From Nocardioides psychrotolerans (GTDB lineage: Bacteria > Actinomycetota > Actinomycetes > Propionibacteriales > Nocardioidaceae), in the NCBI RefSeq assembly GCF_900113685.1, contig NZ_FOQG01000003.1, positions 186,001 to 250,000 on the forward strand: a DNA stretch of 64,000 nt, written 5' to 3'. The position numbers and the translations under genes were made by a program. Position 1 is the first letter of the stretch; every line of letters starts with the position of its first letter. The notes under the pieces were generated by a model that searched no databases, had not been told where the DNA came from, and worked only from the letters and a program-made list of their open reading frames with translations. Positions 1 through 8,584 of this stretch are shown here, piece by piece.

Positions 1-670
1 CGTCGGTGACGCGGAGGTTCGAGAAGTTGAGCTCGGCGGTGTCGGACTCGTCCTGACCGACCTTGTCGAGCTTGCGGCCCCGACCGAAGCCCTCGGCCGC
101 GGTGGGCAGCGCGAAGAGCGTGATGCCCTTGGCCTTCTTCTCCGGGCTCGTGCGGACCGCGGTGACGACCAGGTCGGCGGAGTAGCCGTTGGTGATGAAG
201 GTCTTGGAGCCGTTGACCACCCAGTCGTCACCGTCGCGGACGGCGGTGGACTTGAGAGCGGCCAGGTCGGAGCCCCCGGACGGCTCGGTCATGCCGATGG
301 CGAGCAGCATCTCGCCCGCGGCGACGCCGGGCAGCCAACGCTGCTTCTGCTCGTCGTTGCAGAGCCCGACGATGTAGGGCGCGGTGATGTCGGCGTGGAT
401 GCCCCAGCACGAGCCGAGCGCGGCGTTGACCTTGGAGAGCTCCTCGGCCATGACCGCGTTGAACCGGTAGTCGCCCGCCTCCGCGCCGCCGTACTGCTCA
501 GGGATCTCCAGGCCGAGGAAGCCCTGCTTGCCGGCCTCGAGCCAGAACTCGCGCGGCAGCGCCTTGTCGATGGCGTGCTGCTCGACGTGGGGCACCACCG
601 ACCGGTCCAGGAACTCCTTGACGGACGCTCGGAATGACTCGTGGTCCTCGTCGTAGATCTCGCGCTTCAT
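1..670 (-). CDS. acyl-CoA dehydrogenase, N-terminal part (cut by window edge)
   Basis: The reading frame starts at an ATG at 670 and runs off the left edge; 223 codons are visible. The N-terminus (MKREIYDEDHESFR) and the segments GLEIPEQYGG and TEPSGGSDL are typical of the N-terminal and middle domains of FAD-dependent acyl-CoA dehydrogenases, which oxidise acyl-CoA to enoyl-CoA in the cytoplasm. The catalytic C-terminal domain lies outside the window, so the substrate class cannot be judged. A G-rich stretch just before the ATG can serve as ribosome binding site. The YeiH-type exporter gene ends only 9 nt upstream on the same strand, so the two may share a transcript. Confidence 0.92.
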   Translation of the reverse strand, partial: MKREIYDEDHESFRASVKEFLDRSVVPHVEQHAIDKALPREFWLEAGKQGFLGLEIPEQYGGAEAGDYRFNAVMAEELSKVNAALGSCWGIHADITAPYIVGLCNDEQKQRWLPGVAAGEMLLAIGMTEPSGGSDLAALKSTAVRDGDDWVVNGSKTFITNGYSADLVVTAVRTSPEKKAKGITLFALPTAAEGFGRGRKLDKVGQDESDTAELNFSNLRVTD

Positions 671-679
671 GACCCCATC

Positions 680-1666
680 CTACCGATGGGTAACGTAAGC
701 CGCAGGAAGGCCCAGCGCGAGGACCAGGACGGTCGCGCCGGCGGCGAGCACCACCACCGGAGCCGCCGTACGACGAAGGGTCGCCGGCCGCAGCGAGCAC
801 CCGAGGGCGAACATCGCCGCCGCGAGCGCGGCCGACTGCACGGCCCCGGCCGACGCGAGGACGAGCTCAGGCACGGGGAGGGTGGAGCGCAGCACCACCA
901 GACCCACGAAGGCCAGCACGAAGAGCGGCACCAGCGGCGGCCGCATGCCGGCCACGGAGGAGGCCGAGCGGCGCTCGTGCCACGAGACCACGGCCAGCAC
1001 GGGGGCCAGCAGGAGCACCCGTCCGAGCTTGACGACCACGGCGACCTGGAGCGCACCTCCGCCGACCAGGCCACCGGCGACGACGACCTGGCCCACCTCG
1101 TGGACCGACGCGCCGGCCCAGGCTCCGGTCGCCTCGGCGCCGATGCCCAGCCAGGAGCCGAGCAGGGGCACCAGGAACATTGCCAGGCTGCCGAAGACCA
1201 CGACCAGGGAGACGACCACGGCGACCGTCTCGTCACGGGAGCGACGCACACCCTGGAGCGCCCCGACCGCGGCTGCTCCACAGATCGAGAACCCGGCGGC
1301 GACCAGCAGGGCTGTCTCGGCCGGCACCCCCAGCACCCGCGCGAACGCCAGGCTGCCCAGGATGCCGACGCCCACGACGCCCACGACCACGAGCAGCACC
1401 GGCCAGCCGAGGCCGACGACGTCGGAGAGGACCAGCTGGAGCCCCAGCAGTGCGACCCCGACCCGCAGCAGCCGCCGTGAGGCGACCTGGAGACCGGGTC
1501 CGAGCACCGGCGCCGCGGTCGCCCCGGCCGTCGCCGCGACCAGGCCCAGCACGATCGCCACGAGGGTGGGGCTCAGCACCGGCACGACCGCGTGCACCCC
1601 GAGAGAAACGGCGGCGCCCGCTGCCGCGAGGCCCAGGCCGGGCAGCGAGCGGGGAAGGGTGGCCAT
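680..1666 (-). CDS. YeiH-family putative sulfate exporter (UPF0324)
   Basis: A 328-residue polytopic membrane protein made almost entirely of hydrophobic segments separated by short loops. The motif GFSICGAAA and the later GASVHEVGQV are hallmarks of the YeiH/UPF0324 family, whose members are annotated as putative sulfate exporters; the transported substrate is not established. ATG at 1666 (MATLPRSLPG) was chosen over an in-frame upstream start at 1726, because the extra 20 residues are not family-like. A LysR regulator is divergently transcribed, the same arrangement as yeiE-yeiH in enterobacteria, which suggests local control. Confidence 0.88.
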   Translation of the reverse strand: MATLPRSLPGLGLAAAGAAVSLGVHAVVPVLSPTLVAIVLGLVAATAGATAAPVLGPGLQVASRRLLRVGVALLGLQLVLSDVVGLGWPVLLVVVGVVGVGILGSLAFARVLGVPAETALLVAAGFSICGAAAVGALQGVRRSRDETVAVVVSLVVVFGSLAMFLVPLLGSWLGIGAEATGAWAGASVHEVGQVVVAGGLVGGGALQVAVVVKLGRVLLLAPVLAVVSWHERRSASSVAGMRPPLVPLFVLAFVGLVVLRSTLPVPELVLASAGAVQSAALAAAMFALGCSLRPATLRRTAAPVVVLAAGATVLVLALGLPAAYVTHR

Positions 1667-1724
1667 GGCGTCGAGTCTCGTCGTGCCGCTCCGGCTGCAG
1701 TAGCCCTCAACCGGGACCATGCTC

Positions 1725-1757
1725 ATGCCCTATTGATATGAGCCTGGGTCAGGGCAT
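1725..1757. promoter_or_regulatory. inverted repeat in LysR/YeiH divergent promoter, candidate LysR operator
   Basis: ATGCCCT at 1725-1731 is matched by AGGGCAT at 1751-1757, and the inner TATGAGC / GGGCATA pair forms a second imperfect dyad. The site lies between the divergent lysR and yeiH-type genes and overlaps the lysR promoter, as expected for an autoregulatory LysR box. Binding is inferred. Confidence 0.45.
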
Positions 1758-1768
1758 ATCGTCCAGGC
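1733..1768 (+). promoter_or_regulatory. candidate leaderless promoter of the LysR gene
   Basis: TTGATA at 1733-1738 and TATCGT at 1757-1762 are separated by 18 nt and fit -35 and -10 boxes. The ATG at 1769 follows the -10 box by 6 nt and has no Shine-Dalgarno sequence, so a leaderless transcript is likely. Confidence 0.5.
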
Positions 1769-2674
1769 ATGACCACGCGGCCGGACGTGACGGCGCTCGA
1801 GCTGCTCGTGCGCGTCGCGGAGACCGGATCGCTCGGCGCCGCCGCACGGGCGATGTCGATGGCGCAGCCCAACGCCAGCAGATCCCTCACACGCCTCGAG
1901 CGCCGTCTCGACCTCCGGCTCCTCGTGCGCAGCACCAGCGGCTCCCGGCTCACCACCGAAGGCCAGGTCGTCGCGGCCTGGGCCCGGGACGCGCTGACGG
2001 CCCTCGATCGCGTCGCCCTCGGTGCCCGGTCGCTGGTCGCCGAGCAGGCAGCCCAGCTGACGGTGTCGGCGAGCCTGACGGTGGCGGAGTACCTCGCGCC
2101 CCGCTGGCTCGCGGCCTTCCGTCGCGCCCACCCGGACCAGCACGTCAGCCTCGACGTCGGGAACTCCGGGCGGGTGCTCGACCAGGTCCTCGCCGGCCGC
2201 GCCTCGCTGGGGTTCGTCGAGTCGCCGTCCGTGCCGCGCACGGTCACCTCGACCGTCGTGGCCCGCGACACCCTCGTGGTGGTCGTCGCCCCGTCCCACC
2301 CCTGGGCCCGTCGGCGCACCCCCCTGCGCCCCGCCGACCTCGTCGCCGCCGACCTGGCGCTGCGCGAGGCCGGCTCCGGCACGCGCGAGACGCTCGAGCG
2401 CGCCCTGGCCAAGGCCGGGCTGGCGCTCGGTGCGGCCCAGCTCGAGCTGGCCAGCACAGCGGCCCTGAAGGCTGCGGCGAGCGAGGGCGAGACCCCGGCC
2501 GTCCTCAGTGAGCTGTCCGTGGTCGCGGAGGTGATGACCGGCCAGCTGGTCGTCGTAGCGGTGCGAGACCTGGACCTGACCCGCGCGCTGCGTGCCGTGT
2601 GGCTGCCGAGCCGCCGCCCCAGCGGCGCCAGCGCGGAACTGCTGGCGATCGCGAGGGCCCAGGGCGGGTCCTAG
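1769..2674 (+). CDS. LysR-family transcriptional regulator
   Basis: A 301-residue LysR-type regulator. The N-terminal winged HTH (about residues 8-65) reads LLVRVAETGSLGAAARAMSM followed by QPNASRSLTRLERRL, the usual recognition-helix pattern. The remainder matches the substrate-binding effector domain, including a TVSASLTVAEYLAPRWLAAF segment. Its position divergent to a YeiH-type exporter parallels YeiE in other bacteria, so it probably controls that exporter; the inducer is unknown. Full length for the family. Confidence 0.93.
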   Translation: MTTRPDVTALELLVRVAETGSLGAAARAMSMAQPNASRSLTRLERRLDLRLLVRSTSGSRLTTEGQVVAAWARDALTALDRVALGARSLVAEQAAQLTVSASLTVAEYLAPRWLAAFRRAHPDQHVSLDVGNSGRVLDQVLAGRASLGFVESPSVPRTVTSTVVARDTLVVVVAPSHPWARRRTPLRPADLVAADLALREAGSGTRETLERALAKAGLALGAAQLELASTAALKAAASEGETPAVLSELSVVAEVMTGQLVVVAVRDLDLTRALRAVWLPSRRPSGASAELLAIARAQGGS

Positions 2675-2678
2675 GGTT

Positions 2679-3377
2679 TCAGCGCAGGTCGTCCACCTGC
2701 ACGACGTCCCCGGGGTCCGGAGGCTCGACCAGGGTGCCGTCGTCGAAGCCGTAGAGCTCGGCGCTGCCGCGACCGGCGCCACCCAGCTCCATCGCGACGA
2801 TCCGATGCGGCTCGTCGACGGTCACCGCCACGCCCACGCGGGTGCCGTCGTCACGCGCCCCCTCGAGCCGTACGACGGCGACGCCGGCGAGCTCGCCGGG
2901 TCCGGTGTTGAGCCACGTCAGGTCCCGAGGACTGCCGACGAAGGCTCGGTAGGGGGCGTCGATGTCGCAGAACCGGTCGAGCTCGGCTGAGGAGGTGAGG
3001 CGGATCCAGGTGTCGCCGAGGTTGGCGACCAGCGGGCCCTCGAAGACCAGTGGCCAGTAGCCCTCGTCGGGACGGATCCACACCTCGCCGGACACACGGA
3101 GCACCTGGACGCTGGCGCCCGCCGTCGTGACGGTGCCCGCGCAGTCACCGGCCCGGGTGACGACCAGGTCCCTCGTCTCCTTCACGCCGCCGGCGTACTC
3201 GGTCGTGCGCAGCCGCATCGACGACAAGTCGGCCATGTCGGACTCCGCGGCGGCGAGCACCGACAGCGGCGTCTCCTCCTCGAAGCCGGCGCAACCGACC
3301 AGTGACAGGCCCAGTGACAAGACCAGCGGGAGCATGAGCAGGGACGCGCCCGGGACCGCACGGCTCGGGCCTCTCAT
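2679..3377 (-). CDS. hypothetical secreted lipoprotein (LppX/LprG-like fold possible)
   Basis: A 232-residue protein with a lipoprotein signal: a hydrophobic stretch (residues 13-27) ending in LVGC with Cys29 as the lipidation site. The mature part opens with a helix (SVLAAAESDMADLSSMRLRT) and continues in beta-rich segments ending in VQVDDLR. The general organisation (short helix, then an antiparallel beta sheet) is reminiscent of actinobacterial LppX/LprG lipoproteins, but this is a weak resemblance. Its ATG overlaps the stop of the sirtuin gene by 4 nt (ATGA), so it is the last gene of a translationally coupled four-gene operon. Confidence 0.75.
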   Translation of the reverse strand: MRGPSRAVPGASLLMLPLVLSLGLSLVGCAGFEEETPLSVLAAAESDMADLSSMRLRTTEYAGGVKETRDLVVTRAGDCAGTVTTAGASVQVLRVSGEVWIRPDEGYWPLVFEGPLVANLGDTWIRLTSSAELDRFCDIDAPYRAFVGSPRDLTWLNTGPGELAGVAVVRLEGARDDGTRVGVAVTVDEPHRIVAMELGGAGRGSAELYGFDDGTLVEPPDPGDVVQVDDLR

Positions 3378-4063
3378 CGACTGAGCAGGCTCTCCACCCA
3401 TGCCGGCACCAGCTCGCCGGCGGGCCCGTGGCGCGCCTCGGCGAAGAAGTCGGTGCCCTCGCTGGGCTGCAGGTTGAGCTCCAGGGTGCGTGCGCCGTAG
3501 GACGCCGCGGCCTGCACGAAGCCGGCCGCCGGGTAGACGGCACCCGAGGTCCCGATCGACACGAACAGGTCGGCACGGAGCAGCGCGTGGTGGATGCGTT
3601 CCATCTCGTAGGGGATCTCGCCGAACCACACGACGTCGGGGCGCAGCTCGCTCACGCCGCAGCGCGGGCAGGGCGGGTGGTCGACGAGGTCGCTGGTCCA
3701 CGGGCTGCGCTGGCGACACCCACGACACAGCGCCGAGTTCAGCTCGCCGTGCATGTGCAGGACCCGGCTCGACCCGGCGCGCTCGTGGAGGTCGTCGATG
3801 TTCTGCGTGACGACGAGCAGCTGCTCGCCGAAGGACTCCTCGAGGCGGGCCAGCGCGTGGTGGGCCTGGTTGGGCTCGACCAGGAGCAGCGCGGCGCGGC
3901 GGGCGTCGTAGAAGCGATGCACGGTCGTCGGCTTGAGGTCGTAGGCCTCCGGGGTCGCGACGTCCTCGACCCGGTGGCCCTCCCAGAGACCGTCGGCGTC
4001 ACGGAAGGTCGGCACCCCGCTCTCGGCGGAGATGCCGGCGCCGGTGAGCACCACGATCCTCAC
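3374..4063 (-). CDS. cobB: NAD-dependent protein deacylase (sirtuin)
   Basis: A 229-residue sirtuin. Visible motifs are the NAD-binding GAGIS (residues 8-12) and FRDADGLW, TQNIDDLHERAG (87-97), the general-base His105 in HMHGE, and a zinc knuckle with Cys113/Cys116 and Cys132/Cys135. Tyr52 and Arg55 in FYDARRAAL match the Tyr-x-x-Arg pair of CobB/Sirt5-type (class III) sirtuins that recognise acidic acyl groups such as succinyl-lysine, so desuccinylase as well as deacetylase activity is likely. GTG start at 4063 overlaps the methyltransferase stop (GTGA). Confidence 0.93.
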   Translation of the reverse strand: MRIVVLTGAGISAESGVPTFRDADGLWEGHRVEDVATPEAYDLKPTTVHRFYDARRAALLLVEPNQAHHALARLEESFGEQLLVVTQNIDDLHERAGSSRVLHMHGELNSALCRGCRQRSPWTSDLVDHPPCPRCGVSELRPDVVWFGEIPYEMERIHHALLRADLFVSIGTSGAVYPAAGFVQAAASYGARTLELNLQPSEGTDFFAEARHGPAGELVPAWVESLLSR

Positions 4064-4692
4064 GGCTGGTCCCCCGGCGGCGCTCGGCGGTGCGACGTCA
4101 CGACGTAGCCACCACCGTCGACCCATGGACCACGATCCCACGTCGCCCAGCGCTCGACCGGCTGCAGGCCGGCGCGCGAGAACGCCGCGTCGACGTCGGC
4201 GAGCGGCGTCACCGGGCAGTCGCCCGGGAGGTGGTCCTCGTCGAGCCCGAAGCCGCAGACGACCAGTCCGCCGCCGTCCGTGTGCGCAGCGAGGCGGGCA
4301 GCGACCGCATCGAGGGTCCCGGGCTCGAGCAGTGGGATCACGTTGCCGGCGACCAGCAACAGGTCGAAGAGCTGCCCGAGGTCCATCGTGGCCAGGTCGA
4401 CCACACGCCAGTCCAGCGTCGGCGCCTCCTGCTCCGCGACGCGCAGCATGGACGCGTCGACGTCGGCCCCCACCACCTCGAAACCCAGGCTCGCGAGGTG
4501 CACCGCGATCCGACCCGTGCCGCAACCGGCATCCAGCACCCGCGCCGGGGGCGGTCCCGCCAGAGCGGTCACCAGCCCCGCCTCGCCGTGGATGTCGGAG
4601 CCGTCGGCCGCGAGGGCGCGGAACCGCTCGGCGTACGCCGTGGCGTAGGCCTCGCCGTTGGTCTCGGTCGCGATGCGTTCCCAGAGACTCAT
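4060..4692 (-). CDS. class I SAM-dependent methyltransferase
   Basis: A 210-residue Rossmann-fold methyltransferase. Motif I is VLDAGCGTGRIAVHLA, followed by the acidic end of strand beta-2 (VVGADVDASML) and FDLLLVAGNVI for the post-II region. The substrate cannot be inferred. The ATG at 4692 overlaps the stop of the upstream DUF4333 gene by 4 nt and its own stop overlaps the sirtuin start by 4 nt, placing it as the second gene of a coupled operon. Confidence 0.88.
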   Translation of the reverse strand: MSLWERIATETNGEAYATAYAERFRALAADGSDIHGEAGLVTALAGPPPARVLDAGCGTGRIAVHLASLGFEVVGADVDASMLRVAEQEAPTLDWRVVDLATMDLGQLFDLLLVAGNVIPLLEPGTLDAVAARLAAHTDGGGLVVCGFGLDEDHLPGDCPVTPLADVDAAFSRAGLQPVERWATWDRGPWVDGGGYVVTSHRRAPPGDQP

Positions 4693-5243
4693 GGGGCCAC
4701 CGCGTAGTCGAAGTCGACGCGCAGGCCACGGATCTTCGTCACCGTCGCGATGACCTTGCCCGAGCCGGTGTTGGGCGTGACCGTGCAGGTCAGCTGCTCG
4801 CCGACCCTGCCGAGGAGCTCGTCGGGGCAGACCACCTCGTCGACGACGAACTCCTCCCCGGTCAGCGCCTCGAGCAGCTCCTGGGCGACCCGGTCGGCGG
4901 AGACCACGAGCACGCTGTCGATGCGGACCTCCTCGGCGACGACCTCGGTGACGCTCACGCGGACCGTGGCCCGCTGCCGGTCGACCTGGACACGACACTC
5001 CTCGGCGGCACCTCTCGTCGCGGGGAGCTCGCCCTCGCACGTCACCCGCACGGTCGTCGTGTCGTCCTTCGCGGGATACATGCCGGCGACCTGTGACTCC
5101 AGCTCGCTCTGGCTGATGCTCGGGGCTGCGGCGTCCTCCGGCGGCTCTCCACACGCCGAGAGGGTCGCCAGCAGTGCGGTGGCCGCAGCCGTCGACACGG
5201 GGCGGCGGGCGGCGGCACGCCACGAGAATGCGCTCACGGTCAC
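4689..5243 (-). CDS. DUF4333 domain lipoprotein, two tandem repeats
   Basis: A 184-residue secreted protein starting with GTG at 5243 (VTVSAFSW; a second GTG at 5237 is possible). A twin-Arg-containing signal leads to LSAC with Cys31 as the likely lipidation site. Two copies of a DUF4333-like unit follow, each with a conserved Cys pair: about residues 45-95 (VTCEGEL, EECRV) and 120-180 (VVCPDELL, LTCTV). Single DUF4333 units are common in actinobacterial lipoproteins of unknown function; the tandem arrangement is less usual. First gene of the operon running to the lipoprotein at 2679. Confidence 0.82.
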   Translation of the reverse strand: MTVSAFSWRAAARRPVSTAAATALLATLSACGEPPEDAAAPSISQSELESQVAGMYPAKDDTTTVRVTCEGELPATRGAAEECRVQVDRQRATVRVSVTEVVAEEVRIDSVLVVSADRVAQELLEALTGEEFVVDEVVCPDELLGRVGEQLTCTVTPNTGSGKVIATVTKIRGLRVDFDYAVAP

Positions 5244-5292
5244 ACGATGACACCCTGCGCCCGCGCGGGGAGCAGGACCCCGTCGTTGCGGC

Positions 5293-6243
5293 TCAGCCGA
5301 CGGCGGCCGGCTCGGCCGGGCGCACCGTCCGCCGCCGCCACCAGCTCGCAAGGGCCAGCCCGGTGGCGACGTCCCACAGGCCCCACAGGGCGGCGACGAA
5401 CACGACCCCGCCGAGGTCGGAGAAGAAGGCGAGGGCGAGCACCACACCGAGGGCGGTGTTGCGCACGCCCAGCTCGAAGGTCATCGCCCTGACGCCCGCG
5501 GACGGGAGACGACACGCGCGGCCGGTCACGTAGCCGACGCCGAGGGCCAGGGCGTTGTGGGCGACGATCGGCACGGCGACCAGACCGAGGTAGTTGACGA
5601 GCACGTCCATCTGGGCGGCGGCGCCGCCGACCACGACGAAGAGCAGCAGCACCAGGGTGCCGGGCTCGACGACCTTCCGAGCGCGGGCCGCCATCGCCGG
5701 CCACCGCCAGGCCGCGAACATGCCGAGCGCGAAGGGCAGCCCGATGAGCAGCGCGACCTCGACCATCAGCGTCCAGGGGTCGATCGAGACGTCGCGCAGG
5801 AGATCGGCGGCGGCGGGGTTGAGACCGGACCAGAAGGCGAAGGACAGGGGCGTCAGCACGACGGCGAGGAGGTTGGACAGCCCGGTCAGCGAGATGGAGA
5901 GGGCCACGTCGCCGCGGGCGCGGTGGGTGAGCAGGTTGGACAGGTTGCCGGCCGGGCAGCAGGCCACGAGCAGCATGCCGATCGCGATCGAGCCGCGGAC
6001 GCCGAGGGCGAGGGTGAGAAGCAGGGCCAACCCGGGCGCGACGGCGTACTGCGCCGCGAGGCCGATGGCCATCACCCAGGGACGGCGGACCACGTCACGA
6101 AGATCCTCTGCCCGGGTGTCGAGGGCGACCCCGAACAGGAAGAGCCCGACCACGATCTTCACGGCGAGCTGGAAGCTCTGGGGCAGCTCGAGGCTCAACT
6201 GGTCGATGTCGACCAGCTGCACCAACTGGCAGTGGAGTGTCAT
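5293..6243 (-). CDS. bile acid:sodium symporter-family (BASS) transporter
   Basis: A 316-residue protein with about ten membrane segments. VACCPAGNLSNLLTHRARGD and the late FELGVRNTALGVVLALAFF are the two core regions of the BASS superfamily, which imports bile acids, steroid sulfates and various organic anions with sodium. ATG at 6243 is preferred to an in-frame TTG at 6252. It is divergent from an arylsulfatase, sharing a palindromic operator-like site, so it may import an organosulfate for hydrolysis; this is inference. Confidence 0.88.
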   Translation of the reverse strand: MTLHCQLVQLVDIDQLSLELPQSFQLAVKIVVGLFLFGVALDTRAEDLRDVVRRPWVMAIGLAAQYAVAPGLALLLTLALGVRGSIAIGMLLVACCPAGNLSNLLTHRARGDVALSISLTGLSNLLAVVLTPLSFAFWSGLNPAAADLLRDVSIDPWTLMVEVALLIGLPFALGMFAAWRWPAMAARARKVVEPGTLVLLLFVVVGGAAAQMDVLVNYLGLVAVPIVAHNALALGVGYVTGRACRLPSAGVRAMTFELGVRNTALGVVLALAFFSDLGGVVFVAALWGLWDVATGLALASWWRRRTVRPAEPAAVG

Positions 6244-6250
6244 GTGACAC
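6237..6250. promoter_or_regulatory. palindrome in transporter/arylsulfatase divergent promoter, candidate TetR operator
   Basis: GTGTCA at 6237-6242 and TGACAC at 6245-6250 form a perfect dyad with a 2-nt centre, with a further half-site TGACAG at 6256-6261. The palindrome covers the transporter start codon and lies just upstream of the arylsulfatase -35 box, a position where a repressor would control both genes. The TetR gene downstream of the arylsulfatase is the obvious candidate. Confidence 0.5.
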
Positions 6251-6254
6251 AAGA

Positions 6255-6290
6255 CTGACAGATGAGGCCTTCCAGCGCTAGAGTCCCGGC
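6255..6290 (+). promoter_or_regulatory. candidate leaderless promoter of the arylsulfatase gene
   Basis: CTGACA at 6255-6260 and TAGAGT at 6279-6284 with 18 nt between them resemble -35/-10 boxes. The GTG start at 6291 follows 6 nt after the -10 box and lacks a Shine-Dalgarno sequence, indicating a leaderless mRNA. Confidence 0.5.
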
Positions 6291-8573
6291 GTGACCGACC
6301 CTCGAACCGCCCAGATCGTCACCTCCCGTGTCGACAGCTCCCAGCCGCGGTTCGTCGGCTACCCCCAGGCACCCGCCGGGGCGCCGAACGTCGTGATGGT
6401 GGTCCTCGACGACGTCGGGTTCGCCCAGCTCGGCTGCTTCGGGGCCACGATCCGCACCCCGAACATCGATCGGCTGGCGAGCCAGGGTCTGCGCTACAAC
6501 CGCTTCCACGTCACCTCGGTGTGCTCCTCGACCCGCGCCGCGCTGCACACCGGGCGCAATCACCACGCGGTCGGCATGGGACTCACCGAGGAGGCCTCGC
6601 TCGGCTTCCCGGGCTACACCGGGCGCATCCCCCCGTCGGCCGCGATGCTGGCGCGCGTGCTGCGCGACGCCGGCTACAACACGATGTCGGTCGGCAAGTG
6701 GCACCTGACCCCGCAGCCGGAGTACTCCGCCGCTGGGCCGTTCCACCGGTGGCCCCTCGGGATGGGCTTCGAGCGCTTCTACGGGTTCCTCGGCGCGGAG
6801 ACCAGCCAGTGGGCGCCCGAGCTGGTCCGTGACAACACCCCGGTCGAGCCGCCACGGACCCCCGAGGAGGGCTACCACCTGACCGAGGACCTCGTCGACG
6901 AGGCGATCCGGATGGTCCAGGACCAGCAGCAGGCCGAGGCGCGCAAGCCCTTCTTCCTGCACCTCGCGACCGGCGCCGCCCACGCACCTCACCAGGTGAG
7001 CGAGGAGTGGGTGACGCCCTATGCTGGCGAGTTCGACGACGGATGGGAGGCCTGGCGCGAGCGGGTCTTCGCCCGCCAGCTGGCCGCCGGTGTCGTCCCC
7101 GACGGGACCGTCCTGACCCCACGCCCCTCGTGGGTGCCCGAGTGGGAGGGACTCCCGGAGGACCAGCGTCGGCTCTTCGCCCGCTACATGGAGGTGTTCG
7201 CCGGCTTCATGACCCACACCGACCACCACCTCGGCCTCCTCTTCACCTACCTCGAGGAACGCGGCATCGCCGAGGACACCATCGTGACGGTCCTCTCCGA
7301 CAACGGCGCCAGCGCCGAGGGCGGCGTCACCGGGACCATGAACGAGGCCGCGGGCTGGCTCGGCCAGACCGAGCCCGTCGAGGACGCCATCGCGCGCACC
7401 GACGAGATCGGTGGCCACGATGCCTACAACCACTACCCCTTCGGCTGGGCGTGGGCCGGCAACACCCCGCTGCGGCTCTGGAAGCGGCACGCCTGGCTGG
7501 GCGGAGTTCGCACCCCGCTCGTCGTCCGGTGGGGAGCGCGGATCACCGACCCGGGCGGGGTGCGCGAGCAGTTCTGCCACGCGGTCGACATCTTCAGCAC
7601 CGTCCTGGACGCAGCAGGGGTCCCCGTGCCGGTGGCCGTCGACGGCGTCACCCAGCAGCCGGTCGACGGTGCCTCGCTGCTGCCCTCCTTCGACAACGCC
7701 GCGGCAGCCGAGCACCGGCCGCTGCAGTACTTCGAGATGATGGGCTCGCGGGCGATGTACCTCGACGGCTGGAAAGCCGTGACCGACCACGTCGCCCAGC
7801 AGTTCGGGGAACGCGACGTGATCCCCGGCAGCTTCGACTTCGACACCGACCGCTGGTCGCTGTTCCGGCTGACCGACGACTTCTCCGAGTCCCAGGATCT
7901 TGCCGGAGCGCACCCCGAGGTCGTCAAGCGGCTCGAGCAGCTGTGGTGGGCCGAGGCCGGTCGCAACCAGGTCCTGCCGCTCTTCGAGTTCCCCGAGTCG
8001 ATGGCCCACATGCATCCGGGCGAGTTCGCGCAACCGCACCACACGACGTACACACCGGGCGGCGGGCCCGTCCCGACCACCCAGATGCCCTCGCTCGTGG
8101 GCGGCTTCGAGCTCAGCGCCGAGGTCGTCGTCGCGGCCGGAGACGAGGGGATCCTCGTCGCGATCGGCGACCGTCACGGCGGCTGGGCCTGCTACCTGCT
8201 CGACGGACACCCGGTGGCGACGTTCGCCATGCTCGACACCACCACGCGACTCTTCGGTCAGGACGCGCTGGCGCCGGGGCGGCACGTGGTGAGCCTGCGC
8301 TACACGCCAGGTCGCGACGCTTCGGTGTCCCTGCACGTCGACGACAGCGAGTGCGCACGGGCGCCCTTCGCCGGACTGATGTTCCTGCCCAACCTCTCGA
8401 CCTCCGGGACCGGTCTGCTGATCGGACGCGACCGCGGGCTGGCGGTGTGCGCCGACTACAGCCCACCGTTCGTCTTCACCGGCGACCTGCAACGCGTCGA
8501 CCTGCGCAGTGGCCGCCCGGGAGCGCGGCCGGACGACGGCACGCTCCTGCGCAGCGCCCTGGCCTCGGACTAG
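6291..8573 (+). CDS. arylsulfatase-family sulfatase
   Basis: A 760-residue sulfatase of the alkaline-phosphatase superfamily with GTG start. Metal-binding strands NVVMVVLDDVGFAQLG, the SVGKWHL motif and TVLSDNGASAEGG are present. The formylglycine signature reads CSSTRAALHTGR with Cys78; the canonical signature is C-x-P-x-R, so the Pro is replaced by Ser80. The C-terminal third (from about residue 590) is a beta-rich domain common in large actinobacterial arylsulfatases. No signal peptide is visible, so the enzyme is probably cytoplasmic and depends on import of its sulfate ester, consistent with the divergent transporter. Confidence 0.93.
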   Translation: MTDPRTAQIVTSRVDSSQPRFVGYPQAPAGAPNVVMVVLDDVGFAQLGCFGATIRTPNIDRLASQGLRYNRFHVTSVCSSTRAALHTGRNHHAVGMGLTEEASLGFPGYTGRIPPSAAMLARVLRDAGYNTMSVGKWHLTPQPEYSAAGPFHRWPLGMGFERFYGFLGAETSQWAPELVRDNTPVEPPRTPEEGYHLTEDLVDEAIRMVQDQQQAEARKPFFLHLATGAAHAPHQVSEEWVTPYAGEFDDGWEAWRERVFARQLAAGVVPDGTVLTPRPSWVPEWEGLPEDQRRLFARYMEVFAGFMTHTDHHLGLLFTYLEERGIAEDTIVTVLSDNGASAEGGVTGTMNEAAGWLGQTEPVEDAIARTDEIGGHDAYNHYPFGWAWAGNTPLRLWKRHAWLGGVRTPLVVRWGARITDPGGVREQFCHAVDIFSTVLDAAGVPVPVAVDGVTQQPVDGASLLPSFDNAAAAEHRPLQYFEMMGSRAMYLDGWKAVTDHVAQQFGERDVIPGSFDFDTDRWSLFRLTDDFSESQDLAGAHPEVVKRLEQLWWAEAGRNQVLPLFEFPESMAHMHPGEFAQPHHTTYTPGGGPVPTTQMPSLVGGFELSAEVVVAAGDEGILVAIGDRHGGWACYLLDGHPVATFAMLDTTTRLFGQDALAPGRHVVSLRYTPGRDASVSLHVDDSECARAPFAGLMFLPNLSTSGTGLLIGRDRGLAVCADYSPPFVFTGDLQRVDLRSGRPGARPDDGTLLRSALASD

Positions 8574-8584
8574 AGAGCGGCTGC

